Shown: positions 9,974-20,605, counted from the first letter of the stretch. The stretch is 64,000 bases of DNA from Bryobacterales bacterium (GCA_020854055.1 JADZGD010000071.1:1-64000), one strand, 5' to 3'. The notes: generated by a model not told the origin, from the letters alone. Made by a program: numbers and translations.

Positions 9974-10593
9974 TGGCCAAACTGAATTGGGCGCTGACAG
10001 TGCTGCTGGTGGCCTCGATCGCCATTCTGCTCTGGGTGCGGCGGAATTACGGTGAACCAAATATCCAGGTCGAGATCCTTCCCAACATGGCTCACTCTCC
10101 GGCCTATGCATCGTTTACGCCGAATCCGGTTCTCCCCGACGGTAAGACTTTGCAGTTGCCGGTTCCCGGGACGCTGCCGCGAGGGCCTCAGCCGCTCGAT
10201 CTTGGTACGACTCCAGCAGAGACAATGCACGCCGCCGAACAGTTGAAGAATCCGCTCGATCCGGCCAAGGCGAAAGTGCGGGGGGCGGTGGTTTACCAGA
10301 ACTTCTGCACGCCCTGCCATGGCGGATCGATGCGCGGCGATGGAATGGTTCCGCAGCATGGCTTCCCGGCGCCACCGAGCCTGTTGAGCGCGCACAGCGT
10401 AGGTTTGTCCGAGGGGCAGATGTTTCACATCCTGACCTATGGCCAGAACAAAATGCCCTCTTATGCCGTGCAACTGAGCGTGGATGACCGCTGGAGCGTA
10501 ATTGCCTATGTGAAATCGAGCCAGCCAGCCGCCACGGCGCCTGCTGCCACGCCTGCCGCCGCGACGGTTCCAACCGGGGGGATAGCGAAATGA
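9970..10593 (+). CDS. actE: Alternative Complex III subunit E, monohaem cytochrome c
   Basis: A 207-residue cytochrome c with an N-terminal membrane segment (residues 7-23), one haem site (C113, C116, H117 in NFCTPCHGG) and a probable axial Met at M162 in NKMPSY. It would be the electron exit of ACIII towards a soluble cytochrome or terminal reductase. Unlike the lipoprotein form of ActE in some species, no lipobox is visible; the N-terminal helix probably stays as an anchor. The C-terminus is an Ala/Pro/Thr tail. The ATG overlaps actD by four bases. Confidence 0.92.
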   Translation: MMAKLNWALTVLLVASIAILLWVRRNYGEPNIQVEILPNMAHSPAYASFTPNPVLPDGKTLQLPVPGTLPRGPQPLDLGTTPAETMHAAEQLKNPLDPAKAKVRGAVVYQNFCTPCHGGSMRGDGMVPQHGFPAPPSLLSAHSVGLSEGQMFHILTYGQNKMPSYAVQLSVDDRWSVIAYVKSSQPAATAPAATPAAATVPTGGIAK

Positions 10594-11753
10594 GTCAACT
10601 GGAATTTACGTATCAACCGCCGCGGGCACTGGTCCAGACTCTGGCTGCGCTGGTTGGCTTGGGCGTCCTCACCTGGGTTGCCGGGCTATTCGTCGATCCT
10701 CAACGGGCGTGGGGAGTCCTGCTGATGGTCTCGTTCTGGTTGCTGTCGATGGGGTTGGCGGGCAGCCTCTTCGTGGGACTCCAGTACGCCTGTGGCGCCG
10801 GGTGGGCGGTGGCGTTCCGACGCATTCCCGAAGCGATGACGGCGGCGTTTCCGCTGGGGGCGGCCGGACTGATGATGGTCTTCCTGTTTCATCCTGAAAT
10901 CTTTCCATGGGTGACGCACCATGGCAAGGCGGGAAGCTTCCACGCCATTTGGCTGAATCGCCCGTTCTTCCTGGCCCGGGCGATCGGTTACTTTGTGATC
11001 TGGTTTGTGTTTTCGGCGGTATTGATCCGGAACTCGCAGCGCCAGGATGTAGATGGTGATATGCGGCATACGCGACGGAACATCCGCGCGTCGATGGCTT
11101 ACATGGTGGTCTTCTCGTTCACTTTTGCGTTAGCCAGCATAGATTGGGTGATGTCGCTCCAGCCGGAATGGGTCAGCACCATTTTTGGGATGTACCACAT
11201 GTCCGGCCTGTTTGTGTCCGGAGTCGCAATGATCATCCTGCTGATGCTGTGGCTGAAGAGATCGAGGCCGCTTTGCGATTTCGTGAACGATGAACATCTG
11301 CACGACCTTGGCAAGCTGCTGTTCGCTTTCAGCACTTTTTGGATGTATCTCTACTTCAGCCAGTACATGCTGATCTGGTACTCCAATATGACGGAAGAAA
11401 CCGTGTACTTCATCCTCAGACACGAGGGCGTGCTGAAGTCCATGTTCCTGTTGAACTTCATATTGAATTGGGCCGTGCCGTTCACGATCCTGCTGCCGAT
11501 TCCATCGAAGCGGAGCCCGCGTGTGATCGCCTCCATGGCAGTGTGCGTGCTGGCCGGCCGCTGGCTCGATCTCTACATGGGTATCATGCCGCCCATTACC
11601 AACGGTCACGTTGCGGCGCCGTGGATGGAATTCGGCATGATGGTGGGAGCGATGGCGCTGTTCGTGCTGGCGTTCCTGGCGTGGTTCCGGCGGGCGCCAC
11701 AAACCCCGGTTCGGGATCCACTGCTTGCCCAGAGTCTGAGCTATCACAGCTAA
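10590..11753 (+). CDS. actF: Alternative Complex III subunit F, NrfD-like membrane protein
   Basis: A 387-residue polytopic protein with about ten transmembrane helices, the second NrfD-like subunit of ACIII and a paralogue of ActC. Recognisable ActF features are GGxHxxWLNRPFFLAR-like KAGSFHAIWLNRPFF near residue 111, SIDWVMSLQPEWVST near 183 and FSQYMLIWYSNMTEE near 253. The ATG overlaps actE by four bases. It is the last recognisable complex subunit; no cytochrome c oxidase genes follow, in contrast to the usual ACIII locus. Confidence 0.93.
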   Translation: MSQLEFTYQPPRALVQTLAALVGLGVLTWVAGLFVDPQRAWGVLLMVSFWLLSMGLAGSLFVGLQYACGAGWAVAFRRIPEAMTAAFPLGAAGLMMVFLFHPEIFPWVTHHGKAGSFHAIWLNRPFFLARAIGYFVIWFVFSAVLIRNSQRQDVDGDMRHTRRNIRASMAYMVVFSFTFALASIDWVMSLQPEWVSTIFGMYHMSGLFVSGVAMIILLMLWLKRSRPLCDFVNDEHLHDLGKLLFAFSTFWMYLYFSQYMLIWYSNMTEETVYFILRHEGVLKSMFLLNFILNWAVPFTILLPIPSKRSPRVIASMAVCVLAGRWLDLYMGIMPPITNGHVAAPWMEFGMMVGAMALFVLAFLAWFRRAPQTPVRDPLLAQSLSYHS

Positions 11754-12091
11754 GAAGGCCGAAATGAAACTGCGGATCAAAGGTAACTCGCTGCGCCTGC
11801 GGCTGACCCGGCCGGAGGTGGCTCGTCTCGATGCCGGCGAGGCGGTGGAAGAGTCCACCGAGTTTACTCCGGACCAGGTGCTGCGGTACCGGATTCAATC
11901 CGGTGACGGACCGGACGGGCTCCAGGCATCTTTTGAGTCCGGAGTGGTCGTGGTGACCGTGGCCGGCAGCCGGATACACCAGTGGGCGCCTTCGGCCGAG
12001 GTGGGAATCTACGGCAGCGCCGGCGCTTTGGAGATTACAGTGGAGAAGGATTTTCGCTGTCTTACGCGGCCCGAAGAACGAAGCGATCCGG

Positions 12092-13228
<1,137 letters not shown>

Positions 13229-13237
13229 CATGGTTTC

Positions 13238-13792
13238 ATGCCCGCAAACATGCCCCTGGACCCGTCCGAGCTCCTGGTTCTCTCTCATCGGCAGATTGTG
13301 AGCGCGCTGGCCTCCCTGGCCGGAATCAGCAAGAAGTCCAGTGGTGGATCCCTTTGTGACCGGGCAACCTTCTGCAACGCGCTGCATTTTTTGCGCATAG
13401 TCGCTCCTGAACACAGCGCGGCCGAGGAAGAGGTCGTATTTTCCCGCCTTCGCAGTGCGATTTCGCGGGAGCAAACTGATCTCCGGCGGTTGCTGGATGA
13501 TCTGGAAGAAGAACACGGCTGCACGGACCGGGTTCATCGGGAGGTGGACCAACTGGGTGAGTCGTGGTTGGCTGCCGGTGGTCTATCCCCCGCGGAAACA
13601 ACACGATTGATCGATCTTCTGGACGGTTTAGCGCAGCTCTACCGGCGGCACATCGAGCTGGAGGAAACGGCGATTTTCCCGCTCCTGGCGGGTGCCCTGA
13701 CAGCGGCCGGGGTCGAGGAGTTGGGGCGGGAGCTAGCCCGGCGGCCCCTGGTGAGCGGGAGCCGCCGCGAAGATCGCCGGCCGAAAGTGTGA
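13238..13792 (+). CDS. Hemerythrin HHE-domain protein
   Basis: A 184-residue four-helix protein carrying the hemerythrin pattern: H17 (SHRQI), H50 (LHFL), H59 with E63 (PEHSAAEEE), H93 (EEEHG), and H138 with E142 (RRHIELEE). These fit a diiron site. Hemerythrin-like proteins bind O2 or NO or help repair Fe-S clusters damaged by NO. With nitrate reductase and many Fe-S subunits upstream, NO sensing or detoxification is a reasonable guess. The gene starts nine bases after the channel gene. No clear ribosome-binding site is visible, and M5 at 13250 is an alternative start. Confidence 0.85.
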   Translation: MPANMPLDPSELLVLSHRQIVSALASLAGISKKSSGGSLCDRATFCNALHFLRIVAPEHSAAEEEVVFSRLRSAISREQTDLRRLLDDLEEEHGCTDRVHREVDQLGESWLAAGGLSPAETTRLIDLLDGLAQLYRRHIELEETAIFPLLAGALTAAGVEELGRELARRPLVSGSRREDRRPKV

Positions 13793-13869
13793 GATGAGTA
13801 CGCCCGGTTACTTACTAAACAAATGAAGGTCGTGGTCGATAAGCCTCTCGACCGAGGCCACTAGATCAT

Positions 13870-14586
13870 ATGCTCACCATGTTTCCAGGCGACACGGTTC
13901 GCCCCCCCGCGGAGACGCCCGCGCCGTCCCACCGGCCCGACGAAGACCGGCTGCGATGCAGCGTAGCGGTCTGTGACACCCAGCCTGTCACGGCGGAGGG
14001 GCTGCGCAGTCTTTTGGGGTGTAATTCGGAATTCAGCTTCAGCCGGTCGGTAGACAACCTCCGCGCGGCGTGGAAGATCGTTGTCGATCACGGCCCGGAC
14101 GTCGTGGTCATCGATAAGTCGTTCGGGCCTCAAGCGATCCTGGATTGGATGCGATCCCTGCAATCGGCCGGTCACCGTACGCGGGTGGTTGTTTGGGGCG
14201 CCGCCATTAGCGAGTCGGAGGCGCTCCACTTCCTCCAGGCGGGAGCGAAAGGGTTGATTCGTAAGACGGCCGACCTGCCGGCGCTACTCGCTTGTATCGG
14301 GGCGGCCGCGAATGGACTGGTCTGGCTGGAGGATTCGGTTTTCCGCGACGGCCATCGTTCGGAGATGAAAATGCGATCGGACCTGACGCCCCGTGAGCGG
14401 CAGGTGGCCGACCTGATCGAGACCGGGTTGACAAACAAGGAGATTGCCGAACAACTTGGAATCAGCCCCGGAACGGTCAAGATCCATTTGAAGCACATCT
14501 TCGAAAAGACCGGCGTTCACGGCCGCTACGGTTTGGCTCTGAGCGGTATGAGAGAGAAGGGATTGTTGACGGCTACCGAGAGCTGA
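13870..14586 (+). CDS. NarL/FixJ-type response regulator
   Basis: A 238-residue two-domain regulator. The receiver (about 30-150) has the phospho-acceptor D82 (VVVIDKS), K132 (LIRKTAD) and only one residue of the usual acidic pair, D36 after C35. The LuxR-type helix-turn-helix spans about 172-226 (LTPRERQVADLI, TNKEIAEQLGISPGTVKIHL). It carries a non-conserved Pro-rich N-terminal extension of about 28 residues; M4 at 13879 is another possible start. It follows the respiratory cluster on the same strand with no histidine kinase nearby, so it is an orphan regulator and a good candidate for controlling the upstream operon. Confidence 0.9.
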   Translation: MLTMFPGDTVRPPAETPAPSHRPDEDRLRCSVAVCDTQPVTAEGLRSLLGCNSEFSFSRSVDNLRAAWKIVVDHGPDVVVIDKSFGPQAILDWMRSLQSAGHRTRVVVWGAAISESEALHFLQAGAKGLIRKTADLPALLACIGAAANGLVWLEDSVFRDGHRSEMKMRSDLTPRERQVADLIETGLTNKEIAEQLGISPGTVKIHLKHIFEKTGVHGRYGLALSGMREKGLLTATES

Positions 14587-14680
14587 GCGTGGCCCTGGAT
14601 GGCTGCGGAGTGATCCGCGAGCAACTGGGCGAGACCGGCCGCGCGCTTTGAGATCCTGCGGCGTGCAACGTTGGCGGGAG

Positions 14681-15544
14681 TTACGCCGTAGCCGAGCCGC
14701 CGTGCTGGCCGAACAGTTGCCGTAGAAAGCGGACGCCGTCGCGCGCAATGGCTTCGGGCGAGGGCGCAAGATCGCGCCAGATGGAGGCGGCCGCCGAAAG
14801 TTCGCCGAGCGCGAAGCCGAAGCTCTCGATAGTGACCCAGCCGTCGTAATTGAGGCCGGCAATCGCGTCGCGAACCTCTGCCCACGGCACGTGGCCGGAA
14901 CCCGGCGTGCCACGATCGTTCTCGCAGGTGTGGACGTGCCCCAGCACTCCGGCGGTTGAACTGAGCGCGGATGCCACCTGTTTCTCCTCGATATTGGCGT
15001 GGAAGGTGTCAAACAGAATGCGGATGCGGGGATGATTGACGGCGTGCATCAGCGCCACGGCGTCGGCGGTAGTGTTGAGAAAATAAGTTTCGAAGCGGTT
15101 TAGCGGTTCGATGCACAGGGTTACGCCGTGCGCTTCGCAGATGGGCGCAAGCGTCTGATAGCCTTCAATTGCGCGGTTCCACTCGTCGCTGGTGCGGCGG
15201 CGTCCGGGCAGGTAGCCAACCGGCGAGTAGAGCGGCCCGGCGATAATCCCGATTCCGGCCGATGCCGCCACTTCGATGGAGCGTGTCAGATGTTGGATGG
15301 TCTGGCGGCGCACATCGGTGGAGTCGGAAATGAGGCTTAGACCGGCGGGCAGCACCGCGCAGGCGGTGGCATCGAGACCGTTATCAGCCAGTCCCTTGCG
15401 CACCTGCTCGACCGGAAACGCGCCGGGATTGATCAACGGCGTCTCGATGCCGTCGAACCCCCACTCTTTGATGGCCGGCAGCAGTGGGGGGATCGAGTTG
15501 TCAAAACTCGCCGACCAGATAAAAACGTTTACGCCAAATCGCAT
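14681..15544 (-). CDS. D-tagatose/D-psicose 3-epimerase-like sugar isomerase
   Basis: A 287-residue TIM-barrel enzyme of the AP-endonuclease-2/ketose 3-epimerase family. Diagnostic motifs are GFDGIETPLINP near residue 32, CIEPLNRFETYFLNTT with the catalytic Glu near 147, ILFDTFHANIEE with a metal-binding Asp, and GHVHTCENDRGTPGSGH. These match D-tagatose 3-epimerase and D-psicose 3-epimerase closely, so a Mn2+-dependent C3 epimerisation of ketoses is likely. The start at 15544 is preceded by a GGAGGG ribosome-binding site; an upstream reading of the frame is not supported. No signal peptide is present. Confidence 0.88.
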   Translation of the reverse strand: MRFGVNVFIWSASFDNSIPPLLPAIKEWGFDGIETPLINPGAFPVEQVRKGLADNGLDATACAVLPAGLSLISDSTDVRRQTIQHLTRSIEVAASAGIGIIAGPLYSPVGYLPGRRRTSDEWNRAIEGYQTLAPICEAHGVTLCIEPLNRFETYFLNTTADAVALMHAVNHPRIRILFDTFHANIEEKQVASALSSTAGVLGHVHTCENDRGTPGSGHVPWAEVRDAIAGLNYDGWVTIESFGFALGELSAAASIWRDLAPSPEAIARDGVRFLRQLFGQHGGSATA

Positions 15545-15656
15545 GAAGACCCTCCGTTGGGGTGTCGAGCGAAGCGTACACATTTGGAGGGCGCCCAGTC
15601 AAGCCGGATCAACAGGCGGGTTCGGCGGGAGGGTCGAATGCCGGTATCATGAAGCG

Positions 15657-17615
15657 ATGAAACGCCGTGATTTTGTAGCTGCTTTTGGCGCTTATTCGGT
15701 AATTGTCCGGGCGGACAACCTGCCGCCCGCGGCTGTTACGCCGGCTTCGATGGAAGACATCCGGAAACGGCTCGATTCCGTCGCTCCCGGGCGTTCGCCC
15801 GCGAATCAGGGTCCGTCGCGGGCATTGTCTCTGCTCGAACTGGAGACCGATGTTCTGGTGGCCGGTGGGGGGCTGGCCGGTATTTGCGCGGCGATTGCGG
15901 CCGCACGGCATGGCGCCAAGGTGGTGTTGGCGCAGGATCGCTCGCGGCTGGGAGGCAACTCTTCGAGCGAGGTGAAGATGCATGTCGTTGGAGCGGATTG
16001 CTCCGGTTCGCGTCCCGGGTGGCGCGAGAGCGGGCTGATTGAAGAGTTCCGCCTGGATGACGCGTCACAGAACCCGCAGCGCAGCTTCGAGATGTGGGAC
16101 CTGCTGCTCTATGACAAAGTGGTGAGCGAGCCGAATATCGTCCTGCTGCTGGATAGCACGGTCGCCGAAGCGCACGTTAACGGCGGGCGTATCGAGGATG
16201 TGCTGGTTCGCTGCGAACGCACCGAGCAACTGTATCGCATCCGTGCCCGCATTTTCTGCGACTCTACCGGCGATTCGCGGCTGGGGGTGGAGGCAGGGGC
16301 CGATTTCCGTATTGGCCGCGAAGCGCGCTCGGAGTTTGGCGAGTCCTTCGCCCCGGAGGACGCCGACGGGCACACGCTCGGCAGCAGCATTCTTTTCACC
16401 TCGCGCATGCACCGCATGCCGATGCCGTTTCAGGCCCCCAAGTGGGCGCGCAAGGTGACCGCGCGCGACCTGAGGATCCGTAAGCCCAACAGTTGGGAGT
16501 ACGGCTACTGGTGGATCGAGTGGGGTGGCGACCGGGATACGATCCGTGACAACGAGCGGATTCGCTTTGAACTACTTTCGATCGTGATGGGTGTTTGGGA
16601 TTACATCAAGAACAGCGGCGCTTGTCCGGACAGCGCGAACTGGGCTATCGACTGGGTGGGGATGATGCCGGGCAAGCGCGGTAGCCGGCGGCTGGTGGGC
16701 GACACCATCCTAACGCAATCGCACCTGATGGAGGGTGGAAATTTCCCGGATGCGGTTGCCGTCGGAGGTTGGCCGATGGACGATCACCCGCCGGGAGGTT
16801 TCGATCTGCCCGATGTTGCGCCGAACCGCGCGCTACGGAGCCCCGAGGTTTATAACCTCCCGCTCGGCAGTCTTTACAGCCGGAATATTGAAAACCTGAT
16901 GATGGCCGGGCGTAACATCAGTTGTACGCATGTCGCCTTCACTTCGGCGCGCGTGATGGCGACCTGCTCGGTGATTGGGCAGGCGGCCGGCACAGCCGCG
17001 GCTATGTGCGTGGAGCGCAGTCTGACGCCGCGGCAGCTCCGCAACGATCCGGCGCAGATGATTGCCCTGCAGCAGCGGCTGTTATGCGATGACCAGACGA
17101 TTCGTGGTTTAACTAACAGCGATTCGGACGATCTCGCCCGCGAGGCCAAGGTGAGCGCTTCGGCCGAGGCGCCCACGGCGCCCGCCGCAAATGTCATCGA
17201 CGGCCACGTGCGGGATGTTCCCACAAAAACGGGTACCGTGATTCACCACTGGGAGGCGCCGCTGGCCGATGACGGCGCGTGGGTTGAACTGGCGTGGCCG
17301 CAACCGGTAGAGGCCAGTAGTATTCAGATTACCTTCGATACCGGGTTCCGCCGCGCGCTGTCGCTGACAGCCGAGGATGGGTTCAACCGCAAAATGATTC
17401 GCGGGCCGCAGCCAGAGACCGTGCGAAATTACACGGTACTGGCGCGCGCGGCGGACGGAGGCGATTGGGAGCCGCTGGTGGAAGTGCGCGATAATCACCA
17501 GCGTGTGAACCGCCACCGCTTCACCCGGCGCAAGCTGGCGGCGGTGCGCATCCACGTCCACAGCACGCACGGCGCGCCGGTAGCCCATATTTTCGAGGTG
17601 CGCTGCTACGCCTGA
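15657..17615 (+). CDS. TAT-exported FAD-dependent oxidoreductase
   Basis: A 652-residue flavoprotein of the FAD_oxidored family common in Acidobacteriota and Planctomycetes. The N-terminus MKRRDFVAAFGAYSVIV is TAT-like. The dinucleotide-binding motif VLVAGGGLAGICAAIAA begins near residue 65, with GGNSSSEV after it. A late FAD-site segment reads NLMMAGRNISCTHVA near 418. The C-terminal region (about 520-650) is beta-rich and resembles an F5/8-type C carbohydrate-binding domain. The substrate is unknown; exported sugar or glycoside oxidation is plausible beside the divergent epimerase gene. Start chosen because MKRRDF gives the export signal. Confidence 0.82.
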   Translation: MKRRDFVAAFGAYSVIVRADNLPPAAVTPASMEDIRKRLDSVAPGRSPANQGPSRALSLLELETDVLVAGGGLAGICAAIAAARHGAKVVLAQDRSRLGGNSSSEVKMHVVGADCSGSRPGWRESGLIEEFRLDDASQNPQRSFEMWDLLLYDKVVSEPNIVLLLDSTVAEAHVNGGRIEDVLVRCERTEQLYRIRARIFCDSTGDSRLGVEAGADFRIGREARSEFGESFAPEDADGHTLGSSILFTSRMHRMPMPFQAPKWARKVTARDLRIRKPNSWEYGYWWIEWGGDRDTIRDNERIRFELLSIVMGVWDYIKNSGACPDSANWAIDWVGMMPGKRGSRRLVGDTILTQSHLMEGGNFPDAVAVGGWPMDDHPPGGFDLPDVAPNRALRSPEVYNLPLGSLYSRNIENLMMAGRNISCTHVAFTSARVMATCSVIGQAAGTAAAMCVERSLTPRQLRNDPAQMIALQQRLLCDDQTIRGLTNSDSDDLAREAKVSASAEAPTAPAANVIDGHVRDVPTKTGTVIHHWEAPLADDGAWVELAWPQPVEASSIQITFDTGFRRALSLTAEDGFNRKMIRGPQPETVRNYTVLARAADGGDWEPLVEVRDNHQRVNRHRFTRRKLAAVRIHVHSTHGAPVAHIFEVRCYA

Positions 17616-17656
17616 GGCGGCCGGCAGCCCGTTCGGATTCGCAGTACCGTAATGGT

Positions 17657-19321
17657 ATGCGGCATTGGCTTTTGGTGGTGAGTTTGTTCACTACAACGCT
17701 AGCGGCAGGTGAACCCTTCGATCGCTTTTTCAACGAATATCTTTTCCCCTACTCGCCCACCACGGCGACTTCGGATGGATTTCATCAGTACGATTCGAAG
17801 CTTGAAGATTACTCCCCTGCTTCGAGGGAGCGGCAGGTTGTGCTGCTCAAGCAGTTTTTGGCCGAGTTCCGCCGAATGCCGCCGAGCGCTGACCGGGATC
17901 TGGTATTAAGCCGCATTCAGGCTGGTCTGTTGGAGTTGGAGACCATCCGGATGTGGGAGAAGAACGCCGATATCTACTCATCCGGTCTCACCTATTCGGT
18001 GTTCACGATCATTAGCCGCACGTTCGCGCCGCCGGCCGAGAGACTCCGCTCGTTGATTGGGCGCGAGCGCCAGGCGCCGGCGATGCTTGCCGCCGCTCGC
18101 GAGAATTTGAAAAACCCGCCGCGCATTTATACCGAGGTGGCGATCGAGCAGCTTCCCGGCACGATTCATTTTTTTGAAAATGACGTTCCGGCGGCGTTTC
18201 ACGGAGTGAGTGACGCGAAGCTGATGGCCGAATTTCGCCAGGTGAACGGACGGGTGGTGGCCGAACTGCGCAGTTACGGTGATTTTCTCAAGTCGGATCT
18301 GCTGCCGCGTTCCAACGGCGATTTTCGCATCGGGGCAGCGGCATTTTCGAAGAAGCTGCTGTATGACGAGATGGTGGACTTGCCGCTCGACCGCTTGCTC
18401 GACGTGGGCTATGAGAACCTGCGGCAAAATCAACGGGCGTTTCGCGAGACAGCGGCGAAACTTGATTCCAAGCGAACGCCGGAGCAGATTCTGGAGGGCC
18501 TGAATAGTGACCATCCGGCGCCTTCGGCGCTGCTTGCGACGTTTCGTCACGTGCTCACAGGGTTGCGAAGTTACATTGAAGACCGGCATATCGTGACGAT
18601 TCCCTCGCCGGTGCTTCCGGTGGTGGAGGAGACACCGCCATTCATGCGCGCGCTGACGTTCGCCTCGATGGATACTCCAGGGCCATATGAAAACATCGCC
18701 AAGGAAGCCTTCTTCAACGTGACCCTGCCCTCGGCCGGGTGGAGCCGGGAGCGAGTAGCGGAGTTCATGGGCGGGTTCAACCGCGGCACGATCATCAGCA
18801 CAGCCGTACACGAGGTGTATCCCGGGCATTACACGCAGTTTCTGTGGTTGAAGAAGGCCCCGACCAAGGTTCGCAAACTTCTCGGCTGCTCCTCGAATGC
18901 CGAGGGTTGGGCGCACTATTGCGAGCAGATGATGCTGGATGAACGCTACGGCAACGGTGATTTGCGGTTGCGGCTGGGCCAGTTGCAAGATGCGCTGCTG
19001 CGCAATGCCCGTTACATTGTGGGCATCGAGATGCACGCCGGCAAAATGACCTACCAGCAGGGGATCGACTTCTTCGTGAAAGAGGGTTTCCAGACTCGCG
19101 CCAATGCCGAGCGCGAAACGAAGCGCGGCACTTCAGACCCCACCTACCTGGTCTACACGTTGGGCAAGCTGGAGATCCTGAAACTGCGCGCGGATTATCA
19201 GCGCGCCAAGGGCGCGGCGTTTCGCCTGGGCGAGTTCCACGACCGCTTTCTGGAACAGGGCTACCCGCCGGTGCGTATTGTTCGCCGGGCTCTGCTCGGC
19301 AACGACGGACCGATGCTGTAA
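17657..19321 (+). CDS. DUF885 family metallopeptidase-like protein, exported
   Basis: A 554-residue protein with a Sec signal (MRHWLLVVSLFTTTLAAG, cleavage near residue 19) and the DUF885 domain. The zinc-like motif HEVYPGHY has H385, E386 and H391, and NAEGWAHYCEQMM about 30 residues later supplies a candidate third ligand. DUF885 proteins are distant relatives of gluzincin peptidases and are thought to act on peptides or modified amino acids. It follows the FAD oxidoreductase by 41 bases on the same strand and is convergent with the next gene. Confidence 0.85.
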   Translation: MRHWLLVVSLFTTTLAAGEPFDRFFNEYLFPYSPTTATSDGFHQYDSKLEDYSPASRERQVVLLKQFLAEFRRMPPSADRDLVLSRIQAGLLELETIRMWEKNADIYSSGLTYSVFTIISRTFAPPAERLRSLIGRERQAPAMLAAARENLKNPPRIYTEVAIEQLPGTIHFFENDVPAAFHGVSDAKLMAEFRQVNGRVVAELRSYGDFLKSDLLPRSNGDFRIGAAAFSKKLLYDEMVDLPLDRLLDVGYENLRQNQRAFRETAAKLDSKRTPEQILEGLNSDHPAPSALLATFRHVLTGLRSYIEDRHIVTIPSPVLPVVEETPPFMRALTFASMDTPGPYENIAKEAFFNVTLPSAGWSRERVAEFMGGFNRGTIISTAVHEVYPGHYTQFLWLKKAPTKVRKLLGCSSNAEGWAHYCEQMMLDERYGNGDLRLRLGQLQDALLRNARYIVGIEMHAGKMTYQQGIDFFVKEGFQTRANAERETKRGTSDPTYLVYTLGKLEILKLRADYQRAKGAAFRLGEFHDRFLEQGYPPVRIVRRALLGNDGPML

Positions 19322-19333
19322 GTTTGCGCGGGC

Positions 19334-20605
19334 TTATAAGTGCCGGATGTCGATGCCGGACTCCCACTTGCCCGCAGGTTGCTGCACTTCGGCCCAGGTG
19401 ATCTGGCGGCCGGCGGTGGCGGCTTCCCGGCCGAGGATGGCGCTCACGGCGGCGTCGGCTCCGTCGGCTGCCTCATTCAGAAAATGCCCGCTGGTGATGC
19501 TATCGATGAAGGCGCGTTCTTTTTGGGGATCGGCATCCTCGAGCGCTCCCTTGAATGCTCCGGTAGCGGCGACCGCGCTGTTCTTCATGACTTCCGCATC
19601 GGTTCCGAGACCCGGGAAGTTCCACCTGGTGCCACCGGTAATGCGCACGGGACGGCCGTAGTTTGCTTCGGCGCTGGCTTTGGTGCCGTAGTAACGCATA
19701 TCAACCTCCCAGGACCCTTTGATGAACTGTGTGGAGGTCAGGGTGATGTGTACATCGTTCGGGTAAGTGTAGGTGACATTGTAGTGGCTGGAGCAATCGC
19801 CCGAATCGACCCGCCCGCGTTTGCCGCAGGAACCGGACGCGGCTACCGGCAGCATTCCGAAAAACCAGTTGGTGGTGTCGATCAGGTGAATGTTCTGCTC
19901 TACGATGATGTCGCCCGATAGGGTGCGATCGAAAATCCAATTGCGCAGGCGGCGCTCGGTGGGAGTGGCGTTAGGCCACTCGGGCCGGGGAATGTTGCCC
20001 GCATAGTAATAGGCCAGACCGCAGATCAGATCACCCAACGCGCCGGCATCCAGCCGCTTTTTGAGTTCGCGGTAAGGGGTGGAGTGGCGCAACTGGAAGC
20101 CAACTGCCAGACTCAATTTTCCGGCCGCTATCTGACCCAGGCGCCGCACGTGGTAAGTGCCGGGCACGTCCACCGCTACCGGCTTTTCGACGTAGACGTG
20201 TTTGCCCGCCAGCACCGCCAGTTCCAGGTGCTCGGGATGGAAGTAGGGCGGCGTGGCGATATAGACCGCGTCGATGGCGGGCGAAGCCACGGCCTGGGCC
20301 ACGGCGTCGGGGCCCCGGAAGATCAGTTTCTCCTCAATAGCCGGCTTGCCGCGCTTGGCCGACGCGGCGTCCAGTTTGGGGCGGGCCTTTTCCAGCGCAT
20401 CGGCGAACAGGTCGGCGATGCCCACCAACTGAGCGTCCGTATTTTCGATAAAGCTTTGGGCGACGCCGGTGCCGCGTCCACCACAACCGAGCAATGCCAG
20501 GCGCACGGCGGAATTCCTCGCCGACCCGCGCAGGATGTCCGGCTTCACCAACAGGATATTTGCAGCCGCGGCAGCTTCCAGAAATCTCCGCCGGTCAATT
20601 GGCAT
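19334..20605 (-). CDS. Gfo/Idh/MocA oxidoreductase with TAT signal
   Basis: A 423-residue NAD(P)-dependent oxidoreductase. The N-terminus MPIDRRRFLEAAAAANILLV has an RRRFLE TAT motif, then a Rossmann fold (LALLGCGGRGTG near residue 35). The family motif EKPVAVDVPGTYHVRRL follows near residue 140, and NIHLIDTTNWFFG near 235. Relatives oxidise hexoses, inositols or their glycosides, or act as glycosidases with bound NAD. It starts 13 bases downstream of the xylose isomerase gene on the same strand, indicating a two-gene sugar operon. Export of a cofactor-bound enzyme would explain the TAT signal. Confidence 0.87.
   Translation of the reverse strand: MPIDRRRFLEAAAAANILLVKPDILRGSARNSAVRLALLGCGGRGTGVAQSFIENTDAQLVGIADLFADALEKARPKLDAASAKRGKPAIEEKLIFRGPDAVAQAVASPAIDAVYIATPPYFHPEHLELAVLAGKHVYVEKPVAVDVPGTYHVRRLGQIAAGKLSLAVGFQLRHSTPYRELKKRLDAGALGDLICGLAYYYAGNIPRPEWPNATPTERRLRNWIFDRTLSGDIIVEQNIHLIDTTNWFFGMLPVAASGSCGKRGRVDSGDCSSHYNVTYTYPNDVHITLTSTQFIKGSWEVDMRYYGTKASAEANYGRPVRITGGTRWNFPGLGTDAEVMKNSAVAATGAFKGALEDADPQKERAFIDSITSGHFLNEAADGADAAVSAILGREAATAGRQITWAEVQQPAGKWESGIDIRHL

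Noticed and set aside
13840-13862. GCCTC/GAGGC hairpin before the NarL-type regulator
   Set aside because: Only five base pairs with a six-base loop and no T-run; too weak to call a terminator or operator.
15276-15656. Upstream extension of the FAD oxidoreductase frame
   Set aside because: It is antisense to the epimerase gene, and the TAT signal MKRRDF at 15657 gives a natural start.
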